Assembly: GCA_964538875.1 (NCBI GenBank)
Contig: CAZIHO010000003.1
Span: 15,139 to 79,138, forward strand
Reading direction: 5' to 3'
Source of the DNA: CAZIHO01 sp964538875
GTDB lineage: Bacteria > Pseudomonadota > Gammaproteobacteria > Chromatiales > Chromatiaceae
DNA length: 64,000 nucleotides
Part shown: positions 35,409 to 44,442 of the stretch, piece by piece
Position numbering within the stretch: position 1 is the stretch's first letter
Layout: the number at the start of each line of letters is the position of its first letter
Position numbers and translations under genes: made by a program
The notes under the pieces: model-generated
What the model was told of the DNA's origin: nothing
Database searches by the model: none
The model's input: the letters and a program-made list of their open reading frames with translations, nothing else

Positions 35409-37780
35409 GCCTTTACCTCTGCGGTGGTGTTCAACAGGGGAGGGGTACCCCGGTCATCCCGGCCGGCCCACAGGCGCAGGCCGACGATGACCACCGCCAA
35501 GGCTAGGGTGAGGCCCAGGATCCAGGCGCCACTACTGGCCGGATGGCGCTCGAAAGTGGCGATCTGGTAGAAAAGGGTGGCCGCGGCATAGGCGACGCCC
35601 GAGGTCCAGGCCGCCACGAACGTCGCCCATGCGCCCCCAGTTTCTCGCACGATGGCGCCGATGGTGGCGGCGCAGGGGAAGTAAAGCAGGATCAGCAATA
35701 GGTAGGCGAACGCCCCTACCTGGCCGTCGAAGCGTGCCGCCATGGCGCCGAACAGGCCCGGCGCGGCTTGGGTCACCGCGTCGGCGGCACCAGCAGTGGC
35801 GGTTTCCGTGTCGATGGACAGGCCCAGGGGGTCCAGTAACCGCTTGCCGATTTGGCCCAGGTTCTCGGGCACCGTGGCCAGGGCGGTGCCCAAGGCTTCC
35901 CACAGGTTGAACTCCGGCTTGGCATCCGCCGCCGCGCCGCCGCCAGCCAGGTTGCCGTACAGCGCATTCAGGGTACCGACCACCGTCTCCTTGGCCAGCA
36001 CGCCGGTGAAGATGCCCACGGTGGCCGGCCAGTTGTCCTGCTGGATGCCAAGGGGTGCGAACGCGGGCGTCACGGCCTTACCGACCGTGCTCAACAAGGA
36101 CGTCTCAGAATTCTCGTTGCCGAATGAGCCGTCGGTGCCGATGGAGTTGAGCAGGTTGAGTACCAGCACCATGGCCAGAATCACCCGGCCCGCCTCGGTG
36201 ACGAACAGCTTCACCCGGTCCCAGGTACGCAGCGCCAAACCCTTGGGGGTCGGCAAATGGTAGGGGGGCAACTCCATGATGAAGCCGGAGCTTTCGCCCG
36301 GTAGCAGGGTGCGCTTCATGATGAGGCCGGTCAGAATCGCGACCGTGATACCGGTCAGGTACAGCCCGAATACCAGGTTTTGGCCATTGGTGGGGAAAAA
36401 CGCAGCGGCGAATAGGGCATACACCGGCAACCGGGCGCCACAGGACATGAAGGGATTCATCAGGATGGTAAGCTTGCGTTCCCGCTCGTTCTCCAGGGTG
36501 CGGGTCGCCATCACGGCCGGCACGTTGCAGCCAAAGCCCACGATCAGGGGCACGAACGCCTTGCCGGGCAAGCCGATGGCGTGCATGAAGCGATCCATGA
36601 CGAACGCCGCCCGGGCCATGTAGCCGCTGTCCTCCAGGATGGACAGAAATAAATAGAGGCAGGCGATGATGGGGATGAAGGTGCCCACCACCTGGAGACC
36701 TCCGCCGATGCCCTTGGCCAACACCAGTACCAGCCAGTCCGGGGTGCCCAGTGCGGTCAAGAGTTCCCCAAAGCCGTCCACGAACAGGGCCGCGCCCACG
36801 CCATCAAATAGATCAACGAAGGCGCCGCCCACATTGATGCTGAACATAAACATGAGGTACATGACCGCCAGGAAGATGGGAATTCCCCAGGTGCGGCTTA
36901 GCACCGCTTGGTCGATCCGGTCACTGAGGGTGCGGCCCAATTTCCCTTGGCGGCGCTCCACCGCCTGGGCCAGGGTATGGGCGTGGCCAAAACGATGGTC
37001 GGCCAGATGCAGGTCCACCTCGTCACCGCAGCGATCCTGGATTTGCCGGCGCCAGTGCTCCGCTTGGGCCTGGGTTTCCTCCCCCGCCAGGGCCTGGGCG
37101 TGGTCATCCCGCTCCAACAGCTTGAGGGCCAGCCAGCGCCGGTTGGCTGGATCGAGCAAGTCCGGGAACCGGCCGCGCAGGTCGCTGACCGCCTGTTCCA
37201 CCAAGTCGCTCTGGGCCAGTTCGGTCCCTCCTGCCTCCCGGCCGAGACCCACGCCCAGGATGCGCGCCTTGAGTTCCGTGAGCCCCTCGCCGGTCACCGC
37301 CACCACCGGTACCACGGGGCAACCCAGCAGGCGGCTCAGTTGCTCCGCGTCGATGCGGATGCCGCGCCGTCGCGCCACGTCCATCATGTTCAGGGCCAAC
37401 ACCAGGGGCACGCCCATTTCTAGCAGTTGCACCGTGAAGTAGAGGTTGCGTTCCAGATTGGACGCGTCCACCAAGTTGACGATCAGGTCTGCCTGGCGGG
37501 ACAACAGATAATCCCGGGTCACCCGTTCGTCCAGGGACCGGGCGTCCAAGGAGTAAATGCCGGGCAGGTCGATGACATGCACGTCCAGACCGTCCAGTTC
37601 CATGCGCCCTTCCTTGCGTTCCACCGTCACCCCCGGCCAGTTGCCGGTTTTTTGGCGAATGCCGGTAAAGCTATTGAATAGGGCGGACTTGCCGCAGTTG
37701 GGGTTGCCGGCGATGGCGAGGGTGATTCCGTTGGTGCCAGGTGTCCGGGGGGGGGTCTGGTCCGCTTCGCAACAGCCCAT
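35405..37780 (-). CDS. feoB: Ferrous iron transporter FeoB
   Basis: 791 aa from ATG 37780, with AAGGAG upstream; a longer frame to 38068 is not a plausible start. The N-terminal GTPase domain shows G1 GNPNCGKSALFN and G3 DLPGIYSLDARS, followed by a GDI-like helical region and about 10-12 membrane segments in two Gate repeats (GFGCNVPAVMATRTLENERERKLTILMNPFMSC region). FeoB takes up Fe2+ across the inner membrane. The N-terminal MGCCEAD has a Cys pair that could bind metal. It lies in the operon feoA-feoB-feoC. Confidence 0.96.
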   Translation of the reverse strand: MGCCEADQTPPRTPGTNGITLAIAGNPNCGKSALFNSFTGIRQKTGNWPGVTVERKEGRMELDGLDVHVIDLPGIYSLDARSLDERVTRDYLLSRQADLIVNLVDASNLERNLYFTVQLLEMGVPLVLALNMMDVARRRGIRIDAEQLSRLLGCPVVPVVAVTGEGLTELKARILGVGLGREAGGTELAQSDLVEQAVSDLRGRFPDLLDPANRRWLALKLLERDDHAQALAGEETQAQAEHWRRQIQDRCGDEVDLHLADHRFGHAHTLAQAVERRQGKLGRTLSDRIDQAVLSRTWGIPIFLAVMYLMFMFSINVGGAFVDLFDGVGAALFVDGFGELLTALGTPDWLVLVLAKGIGGGLQVVGTFIPIIACLYLFLSILEDSGYMARAAFVMDRFMHAIGLPGKAFVPLIVGFGCNVPAVMATRTLENERERKLTILMNPFMSCGARLPVYALFAAAFFPTNGQNLVFGLYLTGITVAILTGLIMKRTLLPGESSGFIMELPPYHLPTPKGLALRTWDRVKLFVTEAGRVILAMVLVLNLLNSIGTDGSFGNENSETSLLSTVGKAVTPAFAPLGIQQDNWPATVGIFTGVLAKETVVGTLNALYGNLAGGGAAADAKPEFNLWEALGTALATVPENLGQIGKRLLDPLGLSIDTETATAGAADAVTQAAPGLFGAMAARFDGQVGAFAYLLLILLYFPCAATIGAIVRETGGAWATFVAAWTSGVAYAAATLFYQIATFERHPASSGAWILGLTLALAVVIVGLRLWAGRDDRGTPPLLNTTAEVKA

Positions 37781-37886
37781 AGGAGGCTCCTTGGAAAAAC
37801 AACTAATGGATCTGGCCGGAATGGACCCTCTCGGGTGATTCAGGTCAGGCTTAAGGCCGGGCTGGGGGCCCGGCGCGGCTTGCTCA

Positions 37887-38141
37887 TCAGGCAGGCTGGG
37901 GCAGGGGCTCCAGGACCAGCTTGTCCGCCACGCCGCCCCCAAGGGCGATGCGGGTGCCAGCGGTGGCGACCACCACGCCCCGGCCCCGGTGATGCAGGAT
38001 TTCCACCTCGGACCCGACCCGCAGGCCGAGACCCAGTAGCCGCAGATGCAGGGCGGAGCCGCCCCCAATGGTGGCGATGCGGCCTTTAGCCCCGATCGGA
38101 ACCCGGCTCAAGGGCATCTGGCTGGCAACTGGCTGATCCAC
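37887..38141 (-). CDS. feoA: Ferrous iron transport protein FeoA
   Basis: 84 aa from GTG 38141, which has AGGGGA about ten bases upstream; a longer in-frame start at 38207 would read through the likely promoter. SH3-like FeoA fold: PLSRVPIGAKGRIATIGGG, LRLLGLGLRVGSEVEILHHRG and a C-terminal RIALGGGVADKLVLEPL. FeoA is a small cytoplasmic partner needed for FeoB activity. It is the first gene of the operon, 106 bases before feoB. The candidate Fur site lies just upstream. Confidence 0.9.
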   Translation of the reverse strand: MDQPVASQMPLSRVPIGAKGRIATIGGGSALHLRLLGLGLRVGSEVEILHHRGRGVVVATAGTRIALGGGVADKLVLEPLPQPA

Positions 38142-38160
38142 GCTGTCCACTCCCCTAAAT

Positions 38161-38179
38161 GGTAATGATTCGCAATTGA
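38161..38179 (-). promoter_or_regulatory. Candidate Fur box upstream of feoA
   Basis: On the minus strand the stretch AATCATTACC matches nine of ten bases of the Fur half-site AATCATTATC; the whole 19-mer matches about 11 of 19 positions of GATAATGATAATCATTATC. It lies 20 bases upstream of the feoA start, where Fe-Fur would block transcription. One good half-site and the location support it; the second half-site is poor. Confidence 0.5.
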
Positions 38180-38297
38180 GTCTAGCAGCGGTTCCCCTGT
38201 TCGACAATCCCCTAATATTTTGAAATTGACCGGGGGCATTCTGGGTCCGGCGCGCCGTTGTATGATGGGCGCCCTCAATGAGCCGGAGGTGCTGGTC

Positions 38298-39556
38298 ATG
38301 ATGGGCGACGCCCTAGGTAAACAAGTGGGATTCCTAGGGTTTTGCCTGGGGTTCCTGGCCCTGTGCGCCACCAGCGCCCTGGCCGACGGCCCGGCGGGGG
38401 AGGGTGCGCCGGCCCTTACCGTCACCTCGGAACAGGCGCGCCTGGAGGACTGGCCCCTGTTGGTGAGTGCCAACGGCAGCCTGGCGCCCTGGCAGGAGGC
38501 GGTCATCGCCGCCGAAACCGGCGGTTTGCGGGTGGTGCGGATCGCCGTGGACGTGGGCAGCCAGGTCAAGCGGGGCGAGGTGCTGGCGGAATTGGCCCAG
38601 GATACGGTCTTGGCAGACGTGGCGCTGCAACAGGCGCGGGTCGCCCAGGCGGAGGCGGCCCTGTCCGAGGCGCGCGCCAACGGCGCCCGCGCCCGGGAAC
38701 TGTCCGGCAAGGCCAGTATGTCGGAACAGCAAACCAAGCAATACCTGGTGGCGGAGGAATCGGCGCGAGCCAATCTGGCCGCCGCCCAGGCCCAACTCAA
38801 GTCCCAGCAAATCCGCCTGGAGCAGACCCAGGTCCGGGCGCCGGACGATGGCTCCATTGCCAGCCGGAGCGCGACCCTGGGTAGCGTGGTCCAGGCCGGT
38901 AGCGAGTTGTTTCGCCTGGTGCGGCAAAACCGGGTCGAATGGCGGGCAGAAGTCACCGCCGAGCAGTTGGCTCTGGTCCAGCCGGGGCAGCCGGTCCAGG
39001 TACGGTTGCCGGACGGCGGTGCCGTGGCGGGCCGGGTGCGGGTCGCCGCGCCCACCTTCGACCCCGTCACCCGGCTGGCCCTGGTGTACGTGGATCTGCC
39101 CGAGCCGGGCAACGCCCGCGCCGGTCTGTTCGCCCGGGGTGAGATCCAGGTGGGCAGCGCGCCAGCCCGCACCTTGCCGGAGGCGGCCCTGGTGGTGCGG
39201 GACGGCAACGTTTTTTTGTTTGAGATTGACTCAGATCAACACCTGATCCAGCATAAGGTGATCACCGGACGACGTCTGGGGGGGCGGGTGGAAATCCGCA
39301 CCGGCCTGCCGGATGGGGCCGCCGTGGTGGCGTCTGGGGGCGCCTTCCTCAACGACGGGGACCGGGTGCGCGTGGCAGCCGGGCCGNNNNNNNNNNNNNN
39401 NNNNNNNNNNNNNNNNNNNNNNNNNNNNNNNNNNNNNNNNNNNNNNNNNNNNNNNNNNNNNNNNNNNNNNNNNNNNNNNNNNNNNNGTCTGGGGGCGCCT
39501 TCCTCAACGACGGGGACCGGGTGCGCGTGGCAGCCGGGCCGGCTGACGGGCACTGA
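38298..39556 (+). CDS. RND efflux adaptor (HlyD/MFP family), split by assembly gap
   Basis: Starts at ATG 38298 after GGAGG. An N-terminal signal peptide (about 10-32), then a lipoyl-like half (GGLRVVRIAVDVGSQVKRGEVLAEL), a coiled-coil hairpin (about 95-165, Ala/Glu/Gln-rich), second lipoyl half (APDDGSIASRSATLGSVVQAGSEL) and beta-barrel. The frame runs into 100 Ns at 39387. If the identical 55-bp flanks are merged, the frame continues for A-D-G-H and a TGA at 39554-39556, giving a complete 367-aa protein. It links an RND pump to an outer-membrane channel. No permease follows; the one at 23432-26512 is a possible partner. Confidence 0.85.
39332..39541 (+). repeat. 55-bp direct repeat flanking the assembly gap
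   Basis: Bases 39332-39386 are identical to 39487-39541, starting GTCTGGGGGCGCC and ending GCAGCCGGGCCG. The two copies directly border the N run. A repeat of exactly 55 bases at both contig ends is what a de Bruijn-graph assembler with k=55 leaves when two neighbouring contigs are scaffolded without merging, so it is most likely one sequence reported twice. Confidence 0.9.
39387..39486. other. Assembly gap of exactly 100 N
   Basis: 100 consecutive N, the conventional size for a gap of unknown length. Sequence on both sides and the open frame indicate that no real bases are missing (see the 55-bp repeat). Downstream coordinates in the true genome would be 155 bases smaller. Confidence 0.97.
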
Positions 39557-39778
39557 TCCGGTCCGATTAAGCGACTATCCGGCGCCCGGTTTGGCGCAAT
39601 CGTTCGGCAATCTCCAGCGCCTTTCCCGGCTTCTTTTGGCCAGGGGCAATATCTGGCGCGCTCAAGCGACTATCATTCGCGGTGGTTCCGGCCCGGGATT
39701 CCGGGTAGCCTGGGCACGGAGGATGGGCTCTCCTGGTTGGTAGGCCCCAATCGAGTCAGCGGCAAAAGGGCAGTCATC

Positions 39779-41659
39779 ATGAACACGGCGGAATCCACCG
39801 ATTGGCCGGCCTGGCTGGAGCCCATCGTCCAGCGTTACGGCGCCGATCCCACCCAGGTCCTGCGGATGCTGGTGGACATCCAGGACGCCCAGTCGTGGGT
39901 GCCCCCCGAGGCCCTGACCTACCTGGCTGGGCGCCTCGACTTGCCCAGGGCGCGTATCGAGGGGGTGGCCGGCTTCTATACCTTTTTACATACGGATCAG
40001 CCCTGCCGCTATCGCATCCTATTTTCGGACAACATCACTGACCGGATGCAGGGCAGCCAGGCGCTGCTGGATTATCTGTGTCACAAGCTCCTGGTAGAGT
40101 TTCGCCATCCGTCCGAGGACGGCCTGGTGTACATCGACACCACATCTTGCACCGGTCTGTGCGACCAGGGACCCGCCCTGCTGATCAATGGCTGGGCGGT
40201 TCCCCGGCTGACTCGGGAGCGTTTGGACCGGATCGCGGAACTGGTGCTGGGGGGAACGCCGGTGACGGCATGGCCCGCCGACCTGTTCCAGGTCGAGGAC
40301 CACATCCGGCGCGCTGACCTATTGCTGAATCATGGTCTGCGGCCAGGGGACGCTCTGCACATGGCCATCAGCCGGGGCAACGCGAGTCAGATGGAGGTCG
40401 CCGCCAACGACCGCTCCTGGCGGGAGGCCAATGTGCTGGCCCCCACCGGACCCCTGGCGACCCTGGACGAAATCAAGCGTTCCGGGTTGCGCGGGCGGGG
40501 CGGCGCTGGTTTTACCACCGGCCTCAAGTGGGAAGCCTGCCGCAACGCCCCCGGCGAGTCCCGCTACGTGGTGTGCAACGCGGACGAGGGGGAGCCAGGT
40601 ACCTTCAAGGACCGGGTGCTCCTGTCCCGGGATGCGGATCTGGTGTTCGAGGGCATGACCCTGTGCGCCCACATCATCGGTGCCCGCCAGGGATTTCTGT
40701 ACCTGCGCGGTGAATACCGCTTTCTGCTCCAATCCCTTCAGGAGGTGTTGGCCCGGCGCCGCGCGGCGGGTCTGCTGGGTCAATCCATCTGCGGCCTGGC
40801 CGGCTTTGACTTCGACATTGACATCCACCTGGGCGCCGGCGCCTATGTGTGTGGCGAGGAATCTGCCCTGATCGAGTCCCTGGAGGGCAAGCGGGGCGTG
40901 CCCCGCAACCGGCCTCCCTATCCAGTCTCCCAGGGTTATTTGCAACGGCCCACCACCGTCAATAACGTGGAAACCTTCTGCGCCGCCGCGCTGGTGGCAT
41001 TCCGGGGCGGGGACTGGTATCGCTCCATCGGCACCGCCCGTTCCAGTGGCACTAAGCTGTTGTCGGTTTCCGGCGACTGTGCCCGGCCCGGCATCTATGA
41101 ATATCCGTTCGGGACCCCGGTGCGGCGTATCCTGGAGGATTGCGGCGCGGAAGACCCCCTGGCGGTCCAGGTCAGCGGCCCCTCTGGCGTCTGCATCGAC
41201 GGCGGCGAATTCAACCGGCGCATCGCCTTCGAGGACCTGGCCACCGGCGGCTCCTTCATGGTGTTCGATAGCAGCCGCGACATGTTCGAGGTGGCCCGGA
41301 ATTTCGTGCATTTCTTCGCCCACGAGTCCTGCGGTTTCTGTACCCCCTGCCGGGTGGGTACATCCATGCTGAAGAGCGTGATGGACAAGATCGCTGCGGG
41401 CCATGGCACTTCCTACGATTTGCGGGAATTGGAAACCCTGGATCGGGTGTTGCATCAGTCAGCCCATTGTGGCCTGGGTCATACCGCCTGCAACCCGACC
41501 CTGGATACCCTGCGGCGCTTCCGGCCCACCTATATCCGGCGCCTCAAGTCCCTGGACTTTGAACCCGCCTTCGACCTGGACGGCGCCTTGGCCCGGGCGC
41601 GGCGCATGACCGGGCGGGACGACGCCGCCGCCCACCTGCACCAGGAGAGCCCGGAATGA
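39779..41659 (+). CDS. hoxF: NAD-reducing hydrogenase diaphorase subunit HoxF (NuoE-NuoF fusion)
   Basis: 626 aa from ATG 39779 with AGGG upstream. The N-terminal 180 residues resemble NuoE/HoxE, but only the second cysteine pair is clear (TTSCTGLCDQG); the region for the first pair reads YRILFSDNITDRMQGS with no Cys, so its [2Fe-2S] cluster is probably absent. The rest is NuoF-like: GRGGAGFTTGLKWE and CNADEGEPGTFKDR (NADH and FMN sites), GAGAYVCGEESALIESLEG, and the [4Fe-4S] motif ESCGFCTPCRVG plus a later Cys in HCGLGHTAC. It exchanges electrons with NAD(H). First gene of hoxFUYHW, coupled to hoxU by ATGA overlap. Confidence 0.93.
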   Translation: MNTAESTDWPAWLEPIVQRYGADPTQVLRMLVDIQDAQSWVPPEALTYLAGRLDLPRARIEGVAGFYTFLHTDQPCRYRILFSDNITDRMQGSQALLDYLCHKLLVEFRHPSEDGLVYIDTTSCTGLCDQGPALLINGWAVPRLTRERLDRIAELVLGGTPVTAWPADLFQVEDHIRRADLLLNHGLRPGDALHMAISRGNASQMEVAANDRSWREANVLAPTGPLATLDEIKRSGLRGRGGAGFTTGLKWEACRNAPGESRYVVCNADEGEPGTFKDRVLLSRDADLVFEGMTLCAHIIGARQGFLYLRGEYRFLLQSLQEVLARRRAAGLLGQSICGLAGFDFDIDIHLGAGAYVCGEESALIESLEGKRGVPRNRPPYPVSQGYLQRPTTVNNVETFCAAALVAFRGGDWYRSIGTARSSGTKLLSVSGDCARPGIYEYPFGTPVRRILEDCGAEDPLAVQVSGPSGVCIDGGEFNRRIAFEDLATGGSFMVFDSSRDMFEVARNFVHFFAHESCGFCTPCRVGTSMLKSVMDKIAAGHGTSYDLRELETLDRVLHQSAHCGLGHTACNPTLDTLRRFRPTYIRRLKSLDFEPAFDLDGALARARRMTGRDDAAAHLHQESPE

Positions 41660-42399
41660 GCGATGCGAACAGCTTTTTATTGGATGGCGAGGAGATCCCC
41701 TTCACGCCGGGCCAGACCCTGATCCAGGCGGCCCTGAGCGCGGGGCGCTACATCCCCCATCTCTGCTATCACCCGGAGTTCCAGCCCCACGGCAGTTGCA
41801 AGCTCTGCACGGTCAAGGTGGGCGGTCGCACCGCCGCATCCTGCACCCTGCCGGCCCAGCCGGGCATGGAGGTGGAAAGCGCCAGCGACGAAATGAACGA
41901 CCTGCGCCGCACCCTGGTGCAGATGTTGTTCGCGGAGGGCAATCATTTCTGTCCTGCCTGCGAGAAAAGCGGTAACTGCGGGTTGCAGGCCCTGGGTTAT
42001 GACCTGGGGGTCATGACGGCAGGTTTTCGGCATCTGTTTCCGGACCGGCCCCTGGACGCATCCCATCCGGACCTGTTGCTGGACTTCAATCGCTGCATCC
42101 TGTGTGAACTCTGCGTGCGGGCGTCCCGGGAAGTGGACGGGAAGGGCGTATTCGCCCTGTCCGGGCGCGGCATCGACAAGCATCTGGTGGTGAACGCGCC
42201 GTCCGGCCGCCTAGGGGACACGGACATCGCCTTGGGCGACAAGGCGGTGCAAGTCTGCCCAGTGGGCGTGATTCTCAAGAAACAGGAGGGCTACGCGACG
42301 CCCATCGGCCAGCGCCGCTTCGATCTGAGTCCGATCAGCGCCCAGGCCCTGGTGGACGCGCCCCGACCGGCCCCGGCTACCCCGGAGGACAGCCCATGA
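41656..42399 (+). CDS. hoxU: NAD-reducing hydrogenase diaphorase subunit HoxU
   Basis: 247 aa. The N-terminal [2Fe-2S] ferredoxin domain shows CYHPEFQPHGSCKLCTVKV plus a later Cys (ASCTLP). Next comes the NuoG-like cluster region with HFCPACEKSGNCGLQ, then a two-cluster ferredoxin-like part with FNRCILCELCVRASRE and a distal CPVG. These clusters carry electrons between HoxY and the HoxF flavin. Start and stop both overlap neighbours (ATGA with hoxF and hoxY). Confidence 0.95.
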   Translation: MSDANSFLLDGEEIPFTPGQTLIQAALSAGRYIPHLCYHPEFQPHGSCKLCTVKVGGRTAASCTLPAQPGMEVESASDEMNDLRRTLVQMLFAEGNHFCPACEKSGNCGLQALGYDLGVMTAGFRHLFPDRPLDASHPDLLLDFNRCILCELCVRASREVDGKGVFALSGRGIDKHLVVNAPSGRLGDTDIALGDKAVQVCPVGVILKKQEGYATPIGQRRFDLSPISAQALVDAPRPAPATPEDSP

Positions 42400-42950
42400 C
42401 CAAGCCCATCGCCGGCAAAAAATTGCGGGTCGCCACCACCTCCCTGGCGGGTTGTTTCGGGTGCCATATGTCGTTCCTGGACATTGACGAGCGGTTGTTC
42501 GCTCTGTTGGAACAGGTGGAATTCGACCGCACGCCCCTCACCGACATCAAGACCTGCGGTCCCTGCGACATCGGCCTGGTGGAGGGCGGGATCTGCAACG
42601 CGGAGAATGTCCATGTGCTGCGGGAGTTCCGGCGCAACTGCAAACTGCTGGTGGCGGTCGGCGCCTGCGCCGTCACCGGCGGCCTGCCGGCCCAGCGCAA
42701 TCACCTGGATCTGGCGGACTGTCTCCAGGAAGTCTATGAAACCGACGTGGGCCTGGCCCGGGGCGGTATTCCCAACGATCCGGAACTACCCCTGCCCCTG
42801 GACAAGGTGCATCCCATCCACGAGGTGGTGAAGGTGGATTTCTTCATTCCGGGCTGCCCGCCGTCCGGGGACGCCATCTGGAAATTTCTCACCGACCTAC
42901 TCGCCGGGCGTACGCCCAGGTTAGGCCATGGTCTGATTAGCTACGACTGA
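42396..42950 (+). CDS. hoxY: NAD-reducing hydrogenase small subunit HoxY
   Basis: 184 aa, short small subunit without signal peptide, as in cytoplasmic bidirectional [NiFe] hydrogenases. Cysteines for the proximal [4Fe-4S] cluster are visible in SLAGCFGCHMSFLD, VAVGACAVTGG and FFIPGCPPSGD, with further cysteines in KTCGPCDIGL. It hands electrons from the NiFe site of HoxH to HoxU. It lies 13 bases before hoxH. Confidence 0.95.
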   Translation: MTKPIAGKKLRVATTSLAGCFGCHMSFLDIDERLFALLEQVEFDRTPLTDIKTCGPCDIGLVEGGICNAENVHVLREFRRNCKLLVAVGACAVTGGLPAQRNHLDLADCLQEVYETDVGLARGGIPNDPELPLPLDKVHPIHEVVKVDFFIPGCPPSGDAIWKFLTDLLAGRTPRLGHGLISYD

Positions 42951-42963
42951 AAGGGAGTCGTCC

Positions 42964-44442
42964 ATGAGCACCCATCTGGAAACCGCCGCCAACCCCGAGG
43001 GCCTGCGCCGGGTCGCCATCGAGCCCCTGACCCGGGTCGAGGGACACGGCAAGGTCACCCTGTTGCTGGACGATCAAGATCGCATCCATCAGGTGCGTCT
43101 GCATATCGTGGAATTCCGGGGCTTTGAAAAATTCATCCAGGGCCGCCCCTACTGGGAAGCGGCTGTGATGGTGCAGCGTCTGTGCGGCATCTGTCCGGTC
43201 AGTCATCATCTGGCTGCGTCCAAGGCCATGGACCAGATCGTCGGCGCCAAGCAACTGACGCCGACGGCGGAGAAAATTCGCCGCCTGATGCATTATGGCC
43301 AGATTCTCCAGTCCCATGCCCTGCACTTTTTCCACCTGTCGTCGCCGGATCTGCTGTTCGGCTTCGACTCGGACCTGGCCCGGCGCAATATCGTGGGCGT
43401 GGCCGCCGAGTATCCGGATCTGGCCCGCCAGGGCGTGTTGTTGCGCAAATACGGTCAAGAGGTGATCCGTCTCACCGCCGGCAAGCGGGTGCATGGCACC
43501 GGCTCGATTCCGGGTGGCGTCAACAAGAGCCTGACCCTGGAAGAGCGGGATTACTTGCGCAAAGACATCTATCAGATCATCGGCTGGTCCCGGGCCGCCG
43601 TGCATCTGGTGCGGCGGTTGTTCGAGCAAAATCTGGAGCTGTACAACGAGTTCGGTCGCTTTGACGCCCATTCCCTGTGCCTGGTGCGGGCGGACGGTGC
43701 TATGGATCTTTACCATGGCGGGCTACGGGCCCGGGATAAACAGGGCGGCACCCTGTTCGACCATGTCAATTACGACCGCTATTGGGATCAGATCACCGAA
43801 GAGGTGAAACCCTGGTCCTATATGAAATTTCCTTATTTACGCGCCCTGGGACCGGATGAGGGCTGGTATCGGGTTGGCCCCTTAACCCGGGTGACCCAAT
43901 GCGATTTCATCGACAGCCCCTTTGCCGACCACGAACGCCGGGATTTCCTGGCCTACGACGCCGGGCGGGCGGCGGGCGCCACCCTGGGCACCCACTGGGC
44001 CCGCATGATCGAAATGCTGTACGCTGCGGAAGCCATCAAGGAATTGCTCAATGACGCCGACCTGTTGGGCCAGGACCTGGTAACCCGGGGCGACCGTCAG
44101 GAACGGGGTGTGGGCATCATCGAGGCGCCGCGCGGCACCCTCATTCACCACTATCGGGTGAACGAGGACGACCTGATCGTGCGGGCCAACCTGATCGTCT
44201 CCACCACCCACAACAACCAAGCCATGAACGAATCTATCCGCCAAGTGGCTAGCCGCTACCTGGACGGCCACCAGCTCACGGAAGGACTCTGCAACCACAT
44301 CGAAGTCGCCATTCGCGCCTTTGACCCCTGCCTGTCCTGCGCCACCCACGCCGTGGGCCAGATGCCCTTGGTGGTGGAGCTGCTGGACGCCGCCGGCCAG
44401 TCCCTGGACCGCATCAGCCGGGGTGCGCCCGACTTTTGCTGA
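42964..44442 (+). CDS. hoxH: NAD-reducing hydrogenase large subunit HoxH
   Basis: 492 aa, holds the NiFe active site. N-terminal ligand motif RLCGICPVSHH (about 75-85) and C-terminal DPCLSCATH are both intact. About 30 residues (AVGQMPL onward) follow the last His and would be cut off by HoxW during maturation. The AAA-type R-x-CG-x-C pattern and EPLTRVEGHGKVTL at the N-terminus are typical of group 3d enzymes, which couple H2 oxidation to NAD+ reduction in the cytoplasm. General hyp maturation genes are not in this window. The stop overlaps the hoxW start. Confidence 0.96.
   Translation: MSTHLETAANPEGLRRVAIEPLTRVEGHGKVTLLLDDQDRIHQVRLHIVEFRGFEKFIQGRPYWEAAVMVQRLCGICPVSHHLAASKAMDQIVGAKQLTPTAEKIRRLMHYGQILQSHALHFFHLSSPDLLFGFDSDLARRNIVGVAAEYPDLARQGVLLRKYGQEVIRLTAGKRVHGTGSIPGGVNKSLTLEERDYLRKDIYQIIGWSRAAVHLVRRLFEQNLELYNEFGRFDAHSLCLVRADGAMDLYHGGLRARDKQGGTLFDHVNYDRYWDQITEEVKPWSYMKFPYLRALGPDEGWYRVGPLTRVTQCDFIDSPFADHERRDFLAYDAGRAAGATLGTHWARMIEMLYAAEAIKELLNDADLLGQDLVTRGDRQERGVGIIEAPRGTLIHHYRVNEDDLIVRANLIVSTTHNNQAMNESIRQVASRYLDGHQLTEGLCNHIEVAIRAFDPCLSCATHAVGQMPLVVELLDAAGQSLDRISRGAPDFC

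Noticed and set aside
38220..39743. 507-aa open frame across the N gap
   Set aside because: The part after the Ns is in a different frame from the adaptor; merging the duplicated 55 bp gives the correct end at 39556.
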